32,500 bases of DNA from Sphaeroforma sirkka (lineage: Eukaryota > Opisthokonta > Ichthyosporea > Ichthyophonida), in assembly GCA_001586965.3 (NCBI GenBank), contig LUCW03000135.1, forward strand, positions 25,001-57,500, written 5' to 3'. This document shows, in pieces, positions 1 through 11,801 of the stretch. Under the pieces are notes generated by a model, which was not told the origin of the DNA, did not search any database, and saw only the letters and a program-made list of their open reading frames with translations. The stretch's first letter is position 1. Each line of letters starts with the position of its first letter. Both the position numbers and the translations under genes were made by a program.

Positions 1-2679
1 CAACGATAGCACGAGCGGCGAGTCCGAAGTTCGGGTTGCCATGCCAACGAAGGCCGAGGCGCGTGTGGCGGCGGGCAACGAGGCACTGACACATGATGTC
101 ATATCTGTAGGGAACTACTCACTCAACCTCAAGAAGAAGGAGAAAGGCCCACAGGAAGTGAAGGTCTCCGGCAGCACGAAGAAGCCCTGGAACAGGAAGA
201 AAGCCGAACTGCTGAACCAGCAGAAGGTGAACCAGAACAATAGGCCAGGTGCAGGTGCAGGTGCAGGTGCAGGTGCAGGTGTAGCTACCCAGGCACAGGG
301 TTCTGTGAATTACATAGACGTGGACGCTACGGACGGATCACAAGGTGGTACAGACACCTCGGATCAGGCGGCTTCAAAAACAACAAGCAACAACAGCAAC
401 ATGGCGATGGTATGGTACTGTCGGGGATGCCGGGTGGGTCCAGGAGGAAAAAGAAACTGAACAATGCTGCGAAAAAGGTATGCGACGCTATAGCGTGCGC
501 ATGGCGTGTGCGTGCGTAAGGTTGTGGTTGTGGTGTTGGTCTTGTCTACGAGCGACCTGTGTGCAACGGTACGGTTTGTGATAGAGGAGAGGTGTGTGAT
601 GATTTGTGACAGAAAAAAAGTATATGTCCAATATTAGAATGTGTGATGGAGGGAATGTATGTGCGTGTCATTAGAATGTGTGACAGATGACGTTTATGGT
701 GTAGCATACGGTATTTGATAGAGAAAAGGTGTGTGTGGTTGGTTGTGTGCACCTGTGTGTCTTGTGTACGGCTGGACGTCCACCTCCTGGGCATTCGGTG
801 GCCCTTTCGATTCATTGAGAAGTATGTCTTTTTATACGGACATGATGAGATATGTACCAGGGGTACTGTTTGGCCAGACAGACGTCCATCTACACACGCA
901 TGGTCTGTAATAGTGTGCACGTGTTTGCTCCGGTGTGCACATCCATGCATCGAACGCCAGATGCTCATCCCTTGGGTTTTAGGGTTTTAGTGTGCACATA
1001 CTACCCTTGTGCCATTCATTGGCCCTTGATTTGTAGGGGCACAACTAGCTAAGCTTGCCCTTGTTTATAGACCTCTAACTCCAAGGGTTCACGACAACGT
1101 GTCAAATAAAAAGACCGTACGGAATGTCTGAAACATTAGTCACCCGGGCGAACCTCCTGGGCAATGCTCAGCCGACCTGAAGCCACAACCGCGCAGATTA
1201 AAACATTTTTGTATTCACTGGGACCCTCTGTACAGGCGTTGGCCTCAAACGACTCAGAAAGTCTCGCTGTGAGTAAGCGCTCGGCTGACGAAGCTGGCAT
1301 AGCTGCAGTACAGGGCAATGGCAAGGGCAAAGGCAAAAAGGTGTGTTGTGTGAAGCAGGTTGTGTGCAACATATGTTATAGCATGCAACACTTGTGTAGT
1401 ACATGTTGATCCTATCGGTATTGTAAACAGGTGACTAGATGAAAGCATTTTATGGTGTTACCAGATGAAGGCATGTTATTGTGTTGAGCGGGTCTCAGGT
1501 ATACTTCGAGAGGGTCTCCAATGTTATCTTGTAGGAATGGATGCTGCTTCTGCCTCTCTCTACCACCACTCGAGCAGTGTCCATCCATCATCTGCGGCCT
1601 TTTAGTTTATCATGTGCTGAGTTGTTAGTACATCTCTTCGCTTTGCGTGCTGTATTTCTCTCACACATTAGGCTGTCGTATTGGAGCGTAACTATCATTC
1701 AGAACCATCCATACACAGTCTGATGCCACGTTCCCTTTTGTCATGTTTGTTATTTGGCCAAGAAAAGCAACACCCCCACCTAAAACTCTCCATACACAGT
1801 GTCTGATGCCACGTTCCCTTTTGTCACGTTTGTTATTAGGCCAAGAAAAGCAACACCCCACCTAAAACCCTTTTACAGTGTCTGATGCCACGTTCCCTTT
1901 TGTCACGTTTGTTATTAGGTCAAGAAAAGCAACACCCCCCACCTAAAACCCTCCATACACAGTATCTGATGCCACGTTCCCTTAGTCACGTTTGTTATTA
2001 GGCCAAGATGAGCAACACTCCCACCTAAAACCTCCATACACTTGTATCTGATCCCACTTTTCCTTTTGTCACGTTTTTTATTAGGCCAAGAAGAGCAACA
2101 CCCCCACCCCCACCCCCACAAACAGATCACTCACCGCGTCCAGCGGCGAGTTTGTGCCGTTTGACTACTCGGGACAGTCGTCACAGGCCGGTAAGTGTAT
2201 GAGCAAATGTGCTGCGTGTGCTGTGTTGTACTACGAGTGTATGTGTGCATGTTTGTGTGAGAGTGTATGCATGTATGTGTGTGTGCATATGTGCATATGT
2301 GATATGCTATGTGTGTTTGTACTGTGTGTGCATATGTGCTGTGTATGTATCGGTTTAGAATGTACATACTTTTCCTGTGTACAGGCTTTACTGTGTGTAC
2401 GCGTGGTCTGTTTTACTTGAACACTTTCCTCGCATATATATTCCAATTCAGGCTTTTAATACAACTTCCTATCTTCTTACAGACGCACTACCTGGTGCTG
2501 AAGACAGTACCATGATCAATGGCAAACGCCAACGACCCAAGAAGCATGAAAAGCGGAAGTTCGATCCTTATTCTCAAATCCAAGATCCCGAGTTTAAGAA
2601 GGACAATCGTATCACACTAAACCCGAAGTCAGGGCAAAGAAGCATGACCTATAAGTATGACGCTAAGAAGAAAAAATAA
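1..2679 (+). CDS. EXOSC10: Rrp6/EXOSC10-like nuclear exosome exonuclease, C-terminal part (5' partial, 4 exons)
   Basis: Exons read as <1..477, 1140..1340, 2085..2190 and 2483..2679 (TAA), with phases 0, 0 and 1 matching across all three GT-AG introns (donors gtatgc, gtgtgt, gtaagt). Only the C-terminal tail is in the window; the exonuclease and HRDC domains would lie upstream. The tail is Lys-rich. It carries EFVPFDYSGQ, like the FQPFDYS motif I recall from animal EXOSC10, then KRKFDPYSQI and a final GQRSMTYKYD followed by a lysine run, like the basic nuclear-targeting end of that family. Rrp6 is the 3'-5' exonuclease of the nuclear exosome and trims 5.8S and other nuclear RNAs. Exon 1 holds a Gly-Ala repeat from a GGTGCA run at about 247-281. 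Exon 1 also needs a one-base frame change between 244 and 457: frame 2 runs from the left edge, but the lysine-rich end that meets the donor at 478 is in frame 1. The family call rests on short tail motifs, so it is moderate. Confidence 0.6.
247..281 (+). repeat. GGTGCA hexanucleotide repeat inside exon 1
   Basis: About five to six copies of a six-base unit code for alternating Gly-Ala in the Rrp6-like protein. The unit length is a multiple of three, so copy-number change keeps the frame. Confidence 0.8.
1715..2115 (+). repeat. Five 79-84 bp tandem units, each a copy of the intron 3' end plus exon start
   Basis: Units begin with ctgatgccacgttccc at 1720, 1803, 1882, 1966 and 2048. Each contains a T-rich tract, ttatta(g), then the first codons of the following exon (gccaagaaaagcaacacc and variants). 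The last unit supplies the acceptor used in my model (AG at 2083-2084, exon from 2085). Units 2, 3 and 4 keep an AG (1838-1839, 1917-1918, 2000-2001); unit 1 has TG instead. They lie in the intron before exon 3 of the Rrp6-like gene. Confidence 0.85.
2191..2482 (+). other. TG-rich intron of the Rrp6-like gene
   Basis: The donor gtaagt follows 2190 and the acceptor ttcttacag ends at 2482. The interior is rich in tgtgtg and tgcatatg runs, which generate spurious Cys/Met/Val-rich reading frames on both strands. Confidence 0.75.
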
Positions 2680-2680
2680 A
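2675..2680 (+). terminator. Candidate polyadenylation signal overlapping the stop codon
   Basis: AATAAA is formed by the last Lys codon and the TAA stop of the Rrp6-like gene. A second candidate, ATTAAA, lies at 2741-2746. Whether either is used is unknown. Confidence 0.35.
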
Positions 2681-2930
2681 GGCAGAGGTTTGACCTATTG
2701 TGAAGTGGGGTGTACATATTGCACCGTCGTTCTCGGAGAGATTAAAACACGCCTTGGTGAGACTAACAAGTGCCAATTCGAGACATTGAACAAAGTCCTT
2801 TATTGACATATTATTATTGACCACGAGTATTTGCTTGATTTAACATGGAAATCTGTGTTATATTTAAATAGAATATCAATATTGTGCATTTCTGAAACGA
2901 ACGCGAAGACACCACAAGTACGTAGAGTCA

Positions 2931-2983
<53 letters not shown>

Positions 2984-3935
2984 CATATATATACATAAAC
3001 TGCAACCTTTTTTCACATTGATGGATATGCCGAATTACTGTGTGTGCTTTGGTCATAGCTATGTGTTTAAATCAGTAAACACCGAGGCGAGGTCGGGATA
3101 TAGTAAGAGGTTACAATATAGAATACATGCCCTATTTGTGGAATGGACATACACGGGATTCCACTGTCCAGTACTTTTCACTCCCACTGTATCGTGGACG
3201 ATTGAATAAGATCCAGCGTGACCTTTTTTGAAATGAATGAAACGACTGGGTTCTCTGAATGTCCCTAACGGAGAATATAAACTCTGAGCGTATGTAGCTT
3301 GTTTCGCAAGAGCCGGGGAATTCAACCGTTTAACCGTTCAAAGGCAAGCATCGGTTGACAAAGGGATCTCCATGTCACCACACTAACACTCGACCGAACT
3401 CTCACAAAAACCTCAAAATACAGGCACAGGCGTATTTAGGGGAAAAGGGATGAGATTTATTACTAGTTTAGTCTTTTTGGCACTAATACATTGAAAAAAC
3501 CAAGCCAATTTTTCATAGAAAAGCCCAAATGGCTCAGAATATATTCCATTTGTATAAAGGGCTGGTAGATCAACACGAGATCTTGAGGGAACTCGTGTAG
3601 TGTAGGGTATGGAAGATAGCACTGACTGATCTAAACCTGTGTTTGTATCGGGCATTCACTGGTGAGACGGCTTAACTAGTGCGTGATATCGTGAAAACGT
3701 ATTAGAGACAGGTGGTCAGGTTTAGATTTAGACTTTATCAGGCGCCACTCGAGTATTCGCCCCACCCGTATTGACAGCTAGTATTGAGTACTGATGGGTG
3801 TTATCATCATCAACAAGTACAAATAGTTGCTCACATATTCATTCAGCACCCAGCTCTAAACTACGGGCGACCTGGGCAACTCCTCAGACCAGTCTCGCTG
3901 ATATGAACTAGGGCACATGGCTGTGATTGCTTTAC
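2681..3935. other. Convergent intergenic spacer, no gene seen
   Basis: This lies between the ends of the Rrp6-like (+) and SURF6 (-) genes. It contains a (TA)n tract at about 2939-2980. The open frames here are short and lack splice-consistent partners or recognisable motifs. Confidence 0.6.
2939..2980. repeat. (TA)n microsatellite
   Basis: Uninterrupted AT dinucleotides for about 42 bases, flanked by tacata variants. Confidence 0.95.
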
Positions 3936-3941
3936 TTTATT
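3936..3941 (-). terminator. Candidate polyadenylation signal of SURF6
   Basis: The minus strand reads AATAAA about 19 bases past the SURF6 stop codon, the expected place for a poly(A) signal. Confidence 0.5.
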
Positions 3942-3959
3942 TAGATTACTCTTGAACTT

Positions 3960-4799
3960 TTACTTTTTTGACTTCCCCGACTTAGTTGGGTTTTTACTCT
4001 TGCCCTCGAACCCGGCTCGTTTCGGTGGCGGTTTCTGTGCAAAGAGAATAGATTGCAGACAATAGATGAGCAAAATGTGACGAAAGAGCTTACTTTGAGA
4101 AGCATGGATTTCTGCGAAGACCATTGGATATATATATATATATATATGTGTGTGTGTAAAAGTACTGTTGAATTCCATGCGATATGCGAACCACGTCAAC
4201 AGTTCAAAGCAAGCCCTTTTTTGGTCAGCTAGTGCACCTAGACGTGACAGTACTCCCACCACCACAGCCCAACTATAGACAGTAATTCACTGCCGCTGAA
4301 ACAACACCCGAAATTATGCGCTGGGCGAAGAACAGGCGGTGGACATACCTTTGACTTGACCTTCTTGCCCTGGCCCCTTGCTATCTTCTTCTCCTTCTTG
4401 GCATCCACCCGCGCCTTCAGGTTGGCGTCTCGCTTCGCTTCGTTACGCTTGATGTTGTGTTTAACGGCCTTGATACTGTCGTTCCATGTCTTCGCGCTCT
4501 TCAGCTTCTTCTGTTCCTTCTTCTTTAACGCTTTCCTGTTTTGATCGGAAGGAACACACCATCGTCATCAGTTTATAGTACACGCATGTGCTCGGTTGGA
4601 TCGGACGGGTAAGTATTGTCCGACAACTCACAGTAAATCGTGTATGTGTACATGTTCGACATAAAGTCATATACATCGGCCCTGCAGCCCAAATTATACG
4701 CAGGCGAAATACCGCAGCAAGTGGTTCCTGACAAGAACACAAACGCCATTATTACGCTCCAGCAAACTCAGTAAGTGACTATCACCATCACACACGCAC

Positions 4800-4830
<31 letters not shown>

Positions 4831-7826
4831 CCTGGACTAAACAACACACCTTGTCCATCATACAAACTCGGCGGGTGAGTATAGCCAATGCACACTCGTA
4901 GGTGTATATAACCAACACACAAGCCAGAGCATGTAGTGTGAACGGAGACGTTCGAATCTTACTAGTCACAACATAACTCCCCCCTACTAGAGGTGTACAA
5001 TCGACCACATGAATACCCTCTACAGATGTTACCATAAGATCAATAAATTTTACCAAAACCAACACGTCCGCAACCAAGAAGTTCAACATCGAATTTACAG
5101 GTGCAAGCAGAACTCAGATGTGTCACACACACACACAAACGCCTGTCACGTACCTTAACAGAGTAGGGTCGTCCTGTTGCTTAATGCCTTGGGCCATTTC
5201 GAGGGCCTTCTTTTGCCGTCTCTTTTCTTCTATGTCTTTCGCTTTGGCGGGATCCGCTTGCTTCAAGTCCTCCATCGCCTTCTTCTCCGACTCAGCCTAC
5301 GGACCAATGGGATGAGATAGGGATGTCAGTTGGAGAATACGAACGGAAACCATGGTGGCAAGTGAAATGAGGCATACGCACTACATCTTACGCAGAGATC
5401 ATTCGTAGATAGTATGGACATAAACGTGGTTTATATCAGTCTTTGCTACGAATCGATCACAAATCCGGCACGCCATCATGCCACAGCACAGTCTACGCCA
5501 CCTCACACACCTTTTCTAGAAGCATCTTCAGATCATTGCTCTTCTTGGCTTTCTTTTTCTTCTCCTTCTCGAGCACGCTGAAGTCAAACTTGCTATACAC
5601 AATCTGTTGCGAACTTTTGCCTTCGCCCGTCTCTTCACCGCCCGTGGTCATGTGCACGCGACTGGGGCGGTCGGCGGATGGTGCTGTAATGCCCTTCTTC
5701 TGGTCCTCGCTCTGTTTATTCGGTTAATGAAATGGTAGTATCTAGTATGTATATTTATATGTACATAAAAATACATACATACATGCATATACATATACAT
5801 ATAATTGAAGGATGTATGTAGTGGAAGGGCTCGGTTCATCAGCCCAGACGATCGTCTCGGCAAACTAAATGTCACCGAATCCGACCGCATATAACATACG
5901 CATGTTCAACACCTGGTCAAAATCGCAGCATTGAGTTCTGATCTACACTAGGATACAAAAAACAAAAAACAAAAACATATATATATATATATATATCAAC
6001 ATTCAGACAGAGTTACCACCGGCTAGTATCATCGGCCACACAAACAAACACTTCTCCGAGCTGGAGCTAATATAACTCGAAACGTCACATCCGTACATAG
6101 ACGTACATTTATTATAGTCATCTGTTATATATAATACATACATATACGTAGTACAAGTATAAATGTATCCCTGGAGCATATATAATACAATAATATATAT
6201 ATACAATACATACATATGCATAATTCAAGTATTAGTATAAATGTATCCTTGGTGCATATATAATACATTAATATACATGTACAATACATACATATACATA
6301 ATATAAGTATAAATGCATCCTTGGAGCTATATCCGTGCTGAATCGTCTCCCCCTCCACACACCTTTTTCTTCTTCCGTTGCTCGCGTATCTCCTTCGCCT
6401 TGGCCTTGTTATGTGCGTCACTTTTTTCATCATCGTACTTGCGCTTGCTCTGGAACCCAGCCAATCGTGCGGCGAGTCGTTTCTTAAGATCATCTATATT
6501 CTGCGCAGGGTTGGCGTTTAACGTCACCCTTCGCTCTACCACGGCCGGGGCTGTCTCTGTATTCGGCTCGTTGAGGTCCTCTCTGTCACTGTCACTCTCG
6601 CTACCGGCGGCAGCTGCTATTAAGTCCTGTTTGCGTTGCTCTATTACTTCAATCTGGGGCATAGGGTTAGAGTGAGGTCCGTATAAATTAATAACATGGT
6701 ACTCGGTTACTTCAGCTTGATACGATAGCACTAGCAGACACGCACACAAACATGAGGTATGACGCCTTTAAACGCGCTCCTACAGTACTTTCTAGGGAGG
6801 TTGTAACCGGAGACGCCACAGGTACATTGTATGACGTTCTCTCATACAATATTACGGCGCACTAGATACACTTATATATAACTCAATGTACTTATTACGC
6901 ATTGGCACTCTTGTAGTTGTATTGTTCCCCAATACAGCTCTATATTCGGATACCGATATGCCAATTCAGTATCTAGTGCTTGCATATGCGTGACCCCTCA
7001 TCCATTAATACCCCATGAGATCGGACCAGCTACACACCTTCACTTATACAGTGATAAGTATGTGTACAAGAAGAGAGAAGTGACTCTCATCACGACTGCG
7101 TTCTACGCACCTAGCACAATACCATGCCATAGGATAAACGCTTAAAAGGTTAGGGCCTCGGAGAGAGGTGTGGTCATATTGTGTGAAGGAAGGTGTGCAC
7201 AGTTCACATGGAGCTATTGCGAATACAGACCACGAACAAACACCCAATATATACGTCTTCAGGAGAGGGTAGCATCTGTTTACCAAATGAATACTACATT
7301 ATACATGTGCGATGTGAGAATAGTCCAATACTTGCATAGAAATGAGAATGTTATCATGGAGATGCATAAACTCTTAGCAATGAACTTCATAAACAACAAA
7401 GACACATAGTTCATTCCAACATCACAGGACAAGGGATTCTACTAACAATAGCCATCAATTTCATCGACTGTGATCCTAAAACCCTAAAGAATATATATTA
7501 TCGACTGTGACATCATGACCAATATAAATACACGCCCGCGAAGGAATGCTAAGACAGGCTCGAGTACAAGCATTACAAGTTCACATCAATACATCAAACC
7601 ACGAAGACGATTTTACTCGATGAAAGCAGCAGACACATACGGGGTTCAAGATGTATATACATACATGCTAATACAAAGTCTGGTGTGTGGATGTATACAG
7701 CCACAGGGTAATGACACAGTTACATGTGTCAAAAACATACAACACATTTGGTTTCTGGAAGTCACACGAAGCTTGTCCACAGCGATACGTGAGCTGAACA
7801 AGCGATTGTGTAGTCACACAAATGTG

Positions 7827-7867
<41 letters not shown>

Positions 7868-8082
7868 TATATTTGACTACATACGTACGTATATACACAT
7901 AATATATGTACATGCACATACATGGGTACATAGAAACAGACACAGATATACTTATATATATATATATATATAGCACATAAAAATTGATACAAATATATCT
8001 AAAACATATGCATATATATATATATATATTCATATATATATATATATATATATATACATCGTCTATATATAAATATATACCG

Positions 8083-8157
<75 letters not shown>

Positions 8158-8876
8158 CTAGAAGAATGCAATAGACGTCAAGGAATTGTAGAGACATAAA
8201 CTATGGCACTGGGCCAAATCGCGATGACTGCAGGAAATCAGGCATATATCCCACTGTAAAAAATAATCGAGATGCTTAACAAGCACAGACGATGTATGCA
8301 GTTGGAGCTGTGTAAGAGATCAATGCGGACAACTCACAAGACGTGTAGGTGGAAATAACTATATATGTACAATCATTTGTCGAATTTGACATTAACACTT
8401 CGAATCATAATATGTGCATCTAATGTAGATTGAGTAGATGTAGTGTACACCGCACGAATACCATACCATTCACCTGGGTCAATAAACCTCAGTACAAATA
8501 GGATACAAACATGGTGCAGTCAAACAGATAACTAACCTGGGTATCTACAGTTGACTTGTGGCTGGCAGGGTCTAATCTCAATTTTTTTTTTGCGTTTTGT
8601 GTTTTCCTTAACCTCATCCTTGGGTGCCTTTCTTTTGTTTATATTCACTCCATACTTCACCCAGCCCCCACTTTTGCTACCATCGTCCTGACTGCTCAAC
8701 AGATAGTATTTGGCTGGGATCTGGTTTATAAGTGCATTAAAATGCTTACTGTGTGCAATGATACGAGCGGTTTGCTCATTCACTTGGCTCATATTGCCTG
8801 CTGATTGAGTGTGAGCGTTGTTCAGAGTATCTGCGGTGGGGGTGGGGACGGATGAGACCATAGTCGCTAGGGCCAT
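3960..8876 (-). CDS. SURF6: SURF6/Rrp14 nucleolar ribosome-biogenesis protein (about 6 exons)
   Basis: Exons, in transcript order: 8876..8537, 6653 (or 6715)..6363, 5711..5511, 5296..5154, 4535..4349, 4034..3960 (TAA). All but the first junction match in phase (0, 0, 2, 0). Exon 1 starts at ATG 8876 and has the N-terminal family signature around residues 53-59 (IPAKYYL). Exon 2 holds [12 protein letters not shown], the start of the SURF6 domain. Exon 3 carries IVYSKFDFS, exon 4 DDPTLL, exon 5 the basic helix [11 protein letters not shown]...WNDSIKAV and exon 6 [14 protein letters not shown]6/Rrp14 is a nucleolar RNA-binding protein needed for pre-rRNA processing and early 60S assembly. Exon 1 ends in phase 1 at the best donor (gttagt), whereas the pyrimidine-rich acceptor before ATTGAAG opens in phase 0. 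An acceptor at 6717-6716 restores phase; otherwise an unseen small exon or the weaker donor after CCACAA is used. Predicted length is near 430 residues, against about 360 in human. Confidence 0.92.
4128..4157. repeat. (TA)n-(TG)n microsatellite in the last SURF6 intron
   Basis: About ten TA units followed by about five TG units, between exons 5 and 6. Confidence 0.9.
5712..6362. other. AT-rich intron of SURF6 with imperfect internal repeats
   Basis: This intron between exons 2 and 3 contains a (TA)n tract at about 5979-5997. It also has repeated blocks of the form ataagtataaatg-atccttggag-catatataataca at about 6155-6330. These give Tyr/Ile/Cys-rich spurious frames. No gene is seen. Confidence 0.75.
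6654..8536. other. First SURF6 intron with very long TA tracts
   Basis: This is the roughly 1.9 kb interval between SURF6 exons 1 and 2. It holds (TA)n runs at about 7828-7862, 7954-7972, 8008-8055 and 8084-8155. Open frames over these runs encode only Tyr-Ile repeats. A short missing exon may be here (see the SURF6 phase problem), but I cannot pick one out. Confidence 0.75.
8084..8155. repeat. (TA)n microsatellite, about 72 bp
   Basis: A pure TA run within SURF6 intron 1, self-complementary along its length. Confidence 0.95.
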
Positions 8877-9688
8877 AACTTAGCTGCTGTAGGTTAATGT
8901 ATTTAAATCCAGTTGTAGATATTGTATGAAATCAAGTACGTATGCGTTCTATTGTGGCAGTATTACCTTCGGAATTATTAGTATAATTAAGCTTGTGCTC
9001 TTGGTAAATACATACATAGCCTAGACGAGTCGCAGGCGTATCCTTTTGTCGTTTAGACTCAATCTTAAAGAAAATCAATTACACATTCCATTATTTGTCA
9101 TGTGTAATTTACTACACTAAACGTACACGTGCTTGAAATCATCAATATTGTTATCAAAAGATTTTTCCTTTATACTTTCATAAAACCCGGTTCTGAAATT
9201 GAACAAAAACTAGTGAAACTAGGTTCTCATATTAGCTAAAAACCGAAAATTTTCCATCTAAAAATATTTTAATTTTTGCCTTTTCTTAATTTATAGAAAA
9301 TTATCTCCCCAACAACGGAAAACAAAAAAAAAAGGGTCAACAGTTTTGTTTTTTGACAAAAAAAAAAAACAATTATGTAAATACATACATATTTAATTGA
9401 AACTTGAAAAGTCGGATTTTTATTTTCAAAAATATAAAAGAACAGCTGGTGGTCTGAAACTCTGAAATCTGAATGATGTAGGATTGTAGGGACTATGTAT
9501 GTACTCTACATTTATTACTATGTAGTAGTAGAGCCTGTAGAGGTATACTCTCTAGAGTAAGGATTCCTGGGACCTGAGGCTGGGAAGCCTGGGATACTGG
9601 ATACCGTTGATAAAAGTACCTAATATACTTTGTAGGGTGCCCTCAGTCCTGACTCCTGAGTCGTGACTACTTGAGCAGAGAGATAGAT

Positions 9689-9691
<3 letters not shown>

Positions 9692-9720
<29 letters not shown>
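9692..9720. repeat. (GA)n microsatellite
   Basis: About 14 consecutive GA units in the SURF6-SDR spacer; a shorter GA run occurs at about 10124-10138. Confidence 0.9.
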
Positions 9721-9723
<3 letters not shown>

Positions 9724-9942
9724 TAGTAGCAGTCTAGGACTAGTACACGATTGTATTCTCTCTCTAAGCCTTAGCATAGGGAATAGGCTGGCGCATAGGG
9801 AAATCTATTTCAATTTAATGTTACAACTTATTACATATCAATAGAATATGTTTATACTAACCAATGGAAATGCATAAAGTAACCTGCTGATATTTGTTGA
9901 ACGAAGCACAGTTGGTAAATACGTCATTGCTTTTCTAAGCTG

Positions 9943-9960
9943 AAGACTCTTAAGAGTCTT
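9943..9960. repeat. 18-base perfect palindrome
   Basis: AAGACTCTTAAGAGTCTT equals its own reverse complement. It lies in the divergent spacer. It could be a dimeric protein-binding site, but nothing else in the sequence supports that. Confidence 0.5.
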
Positions 9961-10680
9961 AGCTGGAAAATTATTCGCTGTTATTGGTGATTTACTGATT
10001 TGAGAATTTTAGTATTTTAAAAATGTATGCTCGCAGAATCTGAACAATTTCAATAAAAGTTCCCAAATTTTGTAAAGCGGAATTTTATTTGGTACTGTAT
10101 TTTTTATTATAATTTATTAGAGACGAGAGAGAGAGAGAGGCTATGAGCCTATGACTATCAGGTGCAGGCCTTTCTCGTATCTATATTGGCTTATGCTGGA
10201 CTGCTGGGCCTGGAGCTGGCACTTGTTGCAAGTTGGTAGCTGGCCCCGCCGCTGGGATTGGCTGACTGGCTGAGAGCCTGGGCCATGGCCCTGACAACCT
10301 GGCCGGCTCCCGCCTGTGTATACTTATATACAGGCTCCAAACGAATAATACTCTTTTGTCTTCAACCAAATTGAACACACTGCTTCCAGCTTGTTTTGGA
10401 TTTTTTTCGCGAGACATCAAATGATCCATGATAAATATGCAGCAGCAAGGCAACATTCCAGTATCCAGAGAGAGGCCATGAGAGAAAAAAAATCAACAAA
10501 GTGTCGCGTCATATTTATTAATATGGCTAAATGTCATCCCAACACAAAGGATGTATCAGTGCATCATGGTACCATTTTTATACAATCTGAATAAAATGAA
10601 ACATAACATGCGACAGATCACACACACTGTCACTTCAATAATCGAAACAAGTGTAGTATAGTGATATCTCATACAAAACA

Positions 10681-10880
10681 ATGATGACTGTATTTGGGCA
10701 GGAGCCCCTGAATTTACTACTTGCTCTGATTTCCATCATCTTCTCTACACTGAAGTATATAAAGGAAACCGTATTCCCTACGTATGCGGATTTGAAGGGC
10801 GAGATTTGCTTTCTCACGGGTGCGGGTGGTGGCCTAGGAAGGTAAACATGGTTATTAATACTATATACATATACATACAT

Positions 10881-10946
<66 letters not shown>

Positions 10947-10974
10947 ATATATATGTATATGTATAATTATATAC

Positions 10975-11025
<51 letters not shown>

Positions 11026-11658
11026 TATGTATGTATATATGTTTATACATACATATTCATTTAAACAGACGGACATATATACATACATAAATACACACAC
11101 GCACATACAATATGTATGTATATGTATGTATATATTGTATATATATAATAATATATAATAATTAATTATATATAATATATAATAATAATATATGTATAAT
11201 AATATATTATATGGTTATATATTCATGAATAATAATATATATATAATAATATATAATATACATGTAATAATATATCATTGTTTGTTGGCACATCATGTAC
11301 ATGTCATGCATACATGCATGTGTGTAATATATTAATATGCTAATAATATATATGGCAATATGTAATGTAATAATAATAATATACATGTGTGATACATGAT
11401 TATTGTAATAATAATATGGCAATAGCAATAATAACAATATGTATGTGTATGCTATAATGTATGTAATACATATGCATTATAGCAATAGCTTAATAATGTT
11501 ATCGCATGGCACCATAATATATATATATATATTAATATAATATAATTATATTATGTAATAATAATATATATATATACATATATAATATTATATATATATA
11601 TAATAATAATATATATATATACATATGTATATATATATATATATAATAATATAATAAT

Positions 11659-11695
<37 letters not shown>

Positions 11696-11704
11696 GTCAA
11701 TATA

Positions 11705-11746
<42 letters not shown>

Positions 11747-11749
11747 GTA

Positions 11750-11801
<52 letters not shown>

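Larger units (their letters stand above)
8877..10680. other. Divergent intergenic region between SURF6 and the SDR gene
   Basis: No gene is seen. It contains A-rich sequence (9180-9440), a (GA)n tract at about 9692-9720, an 18-base perfect palindrome at 9943-9960 and a GC-rich patch at about 10190-10320. It should hold the promoters of the two outward-facing genes, but I see no convincing core promoter element. A minus frame over the GC-rich patch (10181-10456) has no recognisable motif. Confidence 0.6.

Noticed and set aside
338-360. A 23-base intron in exon 1 of the Rrp6-like gene (gtggta...ggatcag) that would repair the frame
   Set aside because: It has GT and AG ends and the right length modulo three, but is too short for a spliceosomal intron; a missing base is simpler.
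4945-4965. tRNA-like B-box (gttcgaatc)
   Set aside because: No matching A-box, acceptor stem or anticodon arm could be laid out around it.
7762-8199. Long Tyr/Ile-repeat open frames on both strands
   Set aside because: They are translations of (TA)n microsatellite; TA repeats lack stops in several frames. The same holds for frames at 10806-11106, 11551-11899 and 14989-15174.
10181-10456. Pro/Ala-rich minus frame as a gene
   Set aside because: It is caused by a GC-rich low-complexity patch, with no motif, no splice partners and unrelated codon pattern before the patch.
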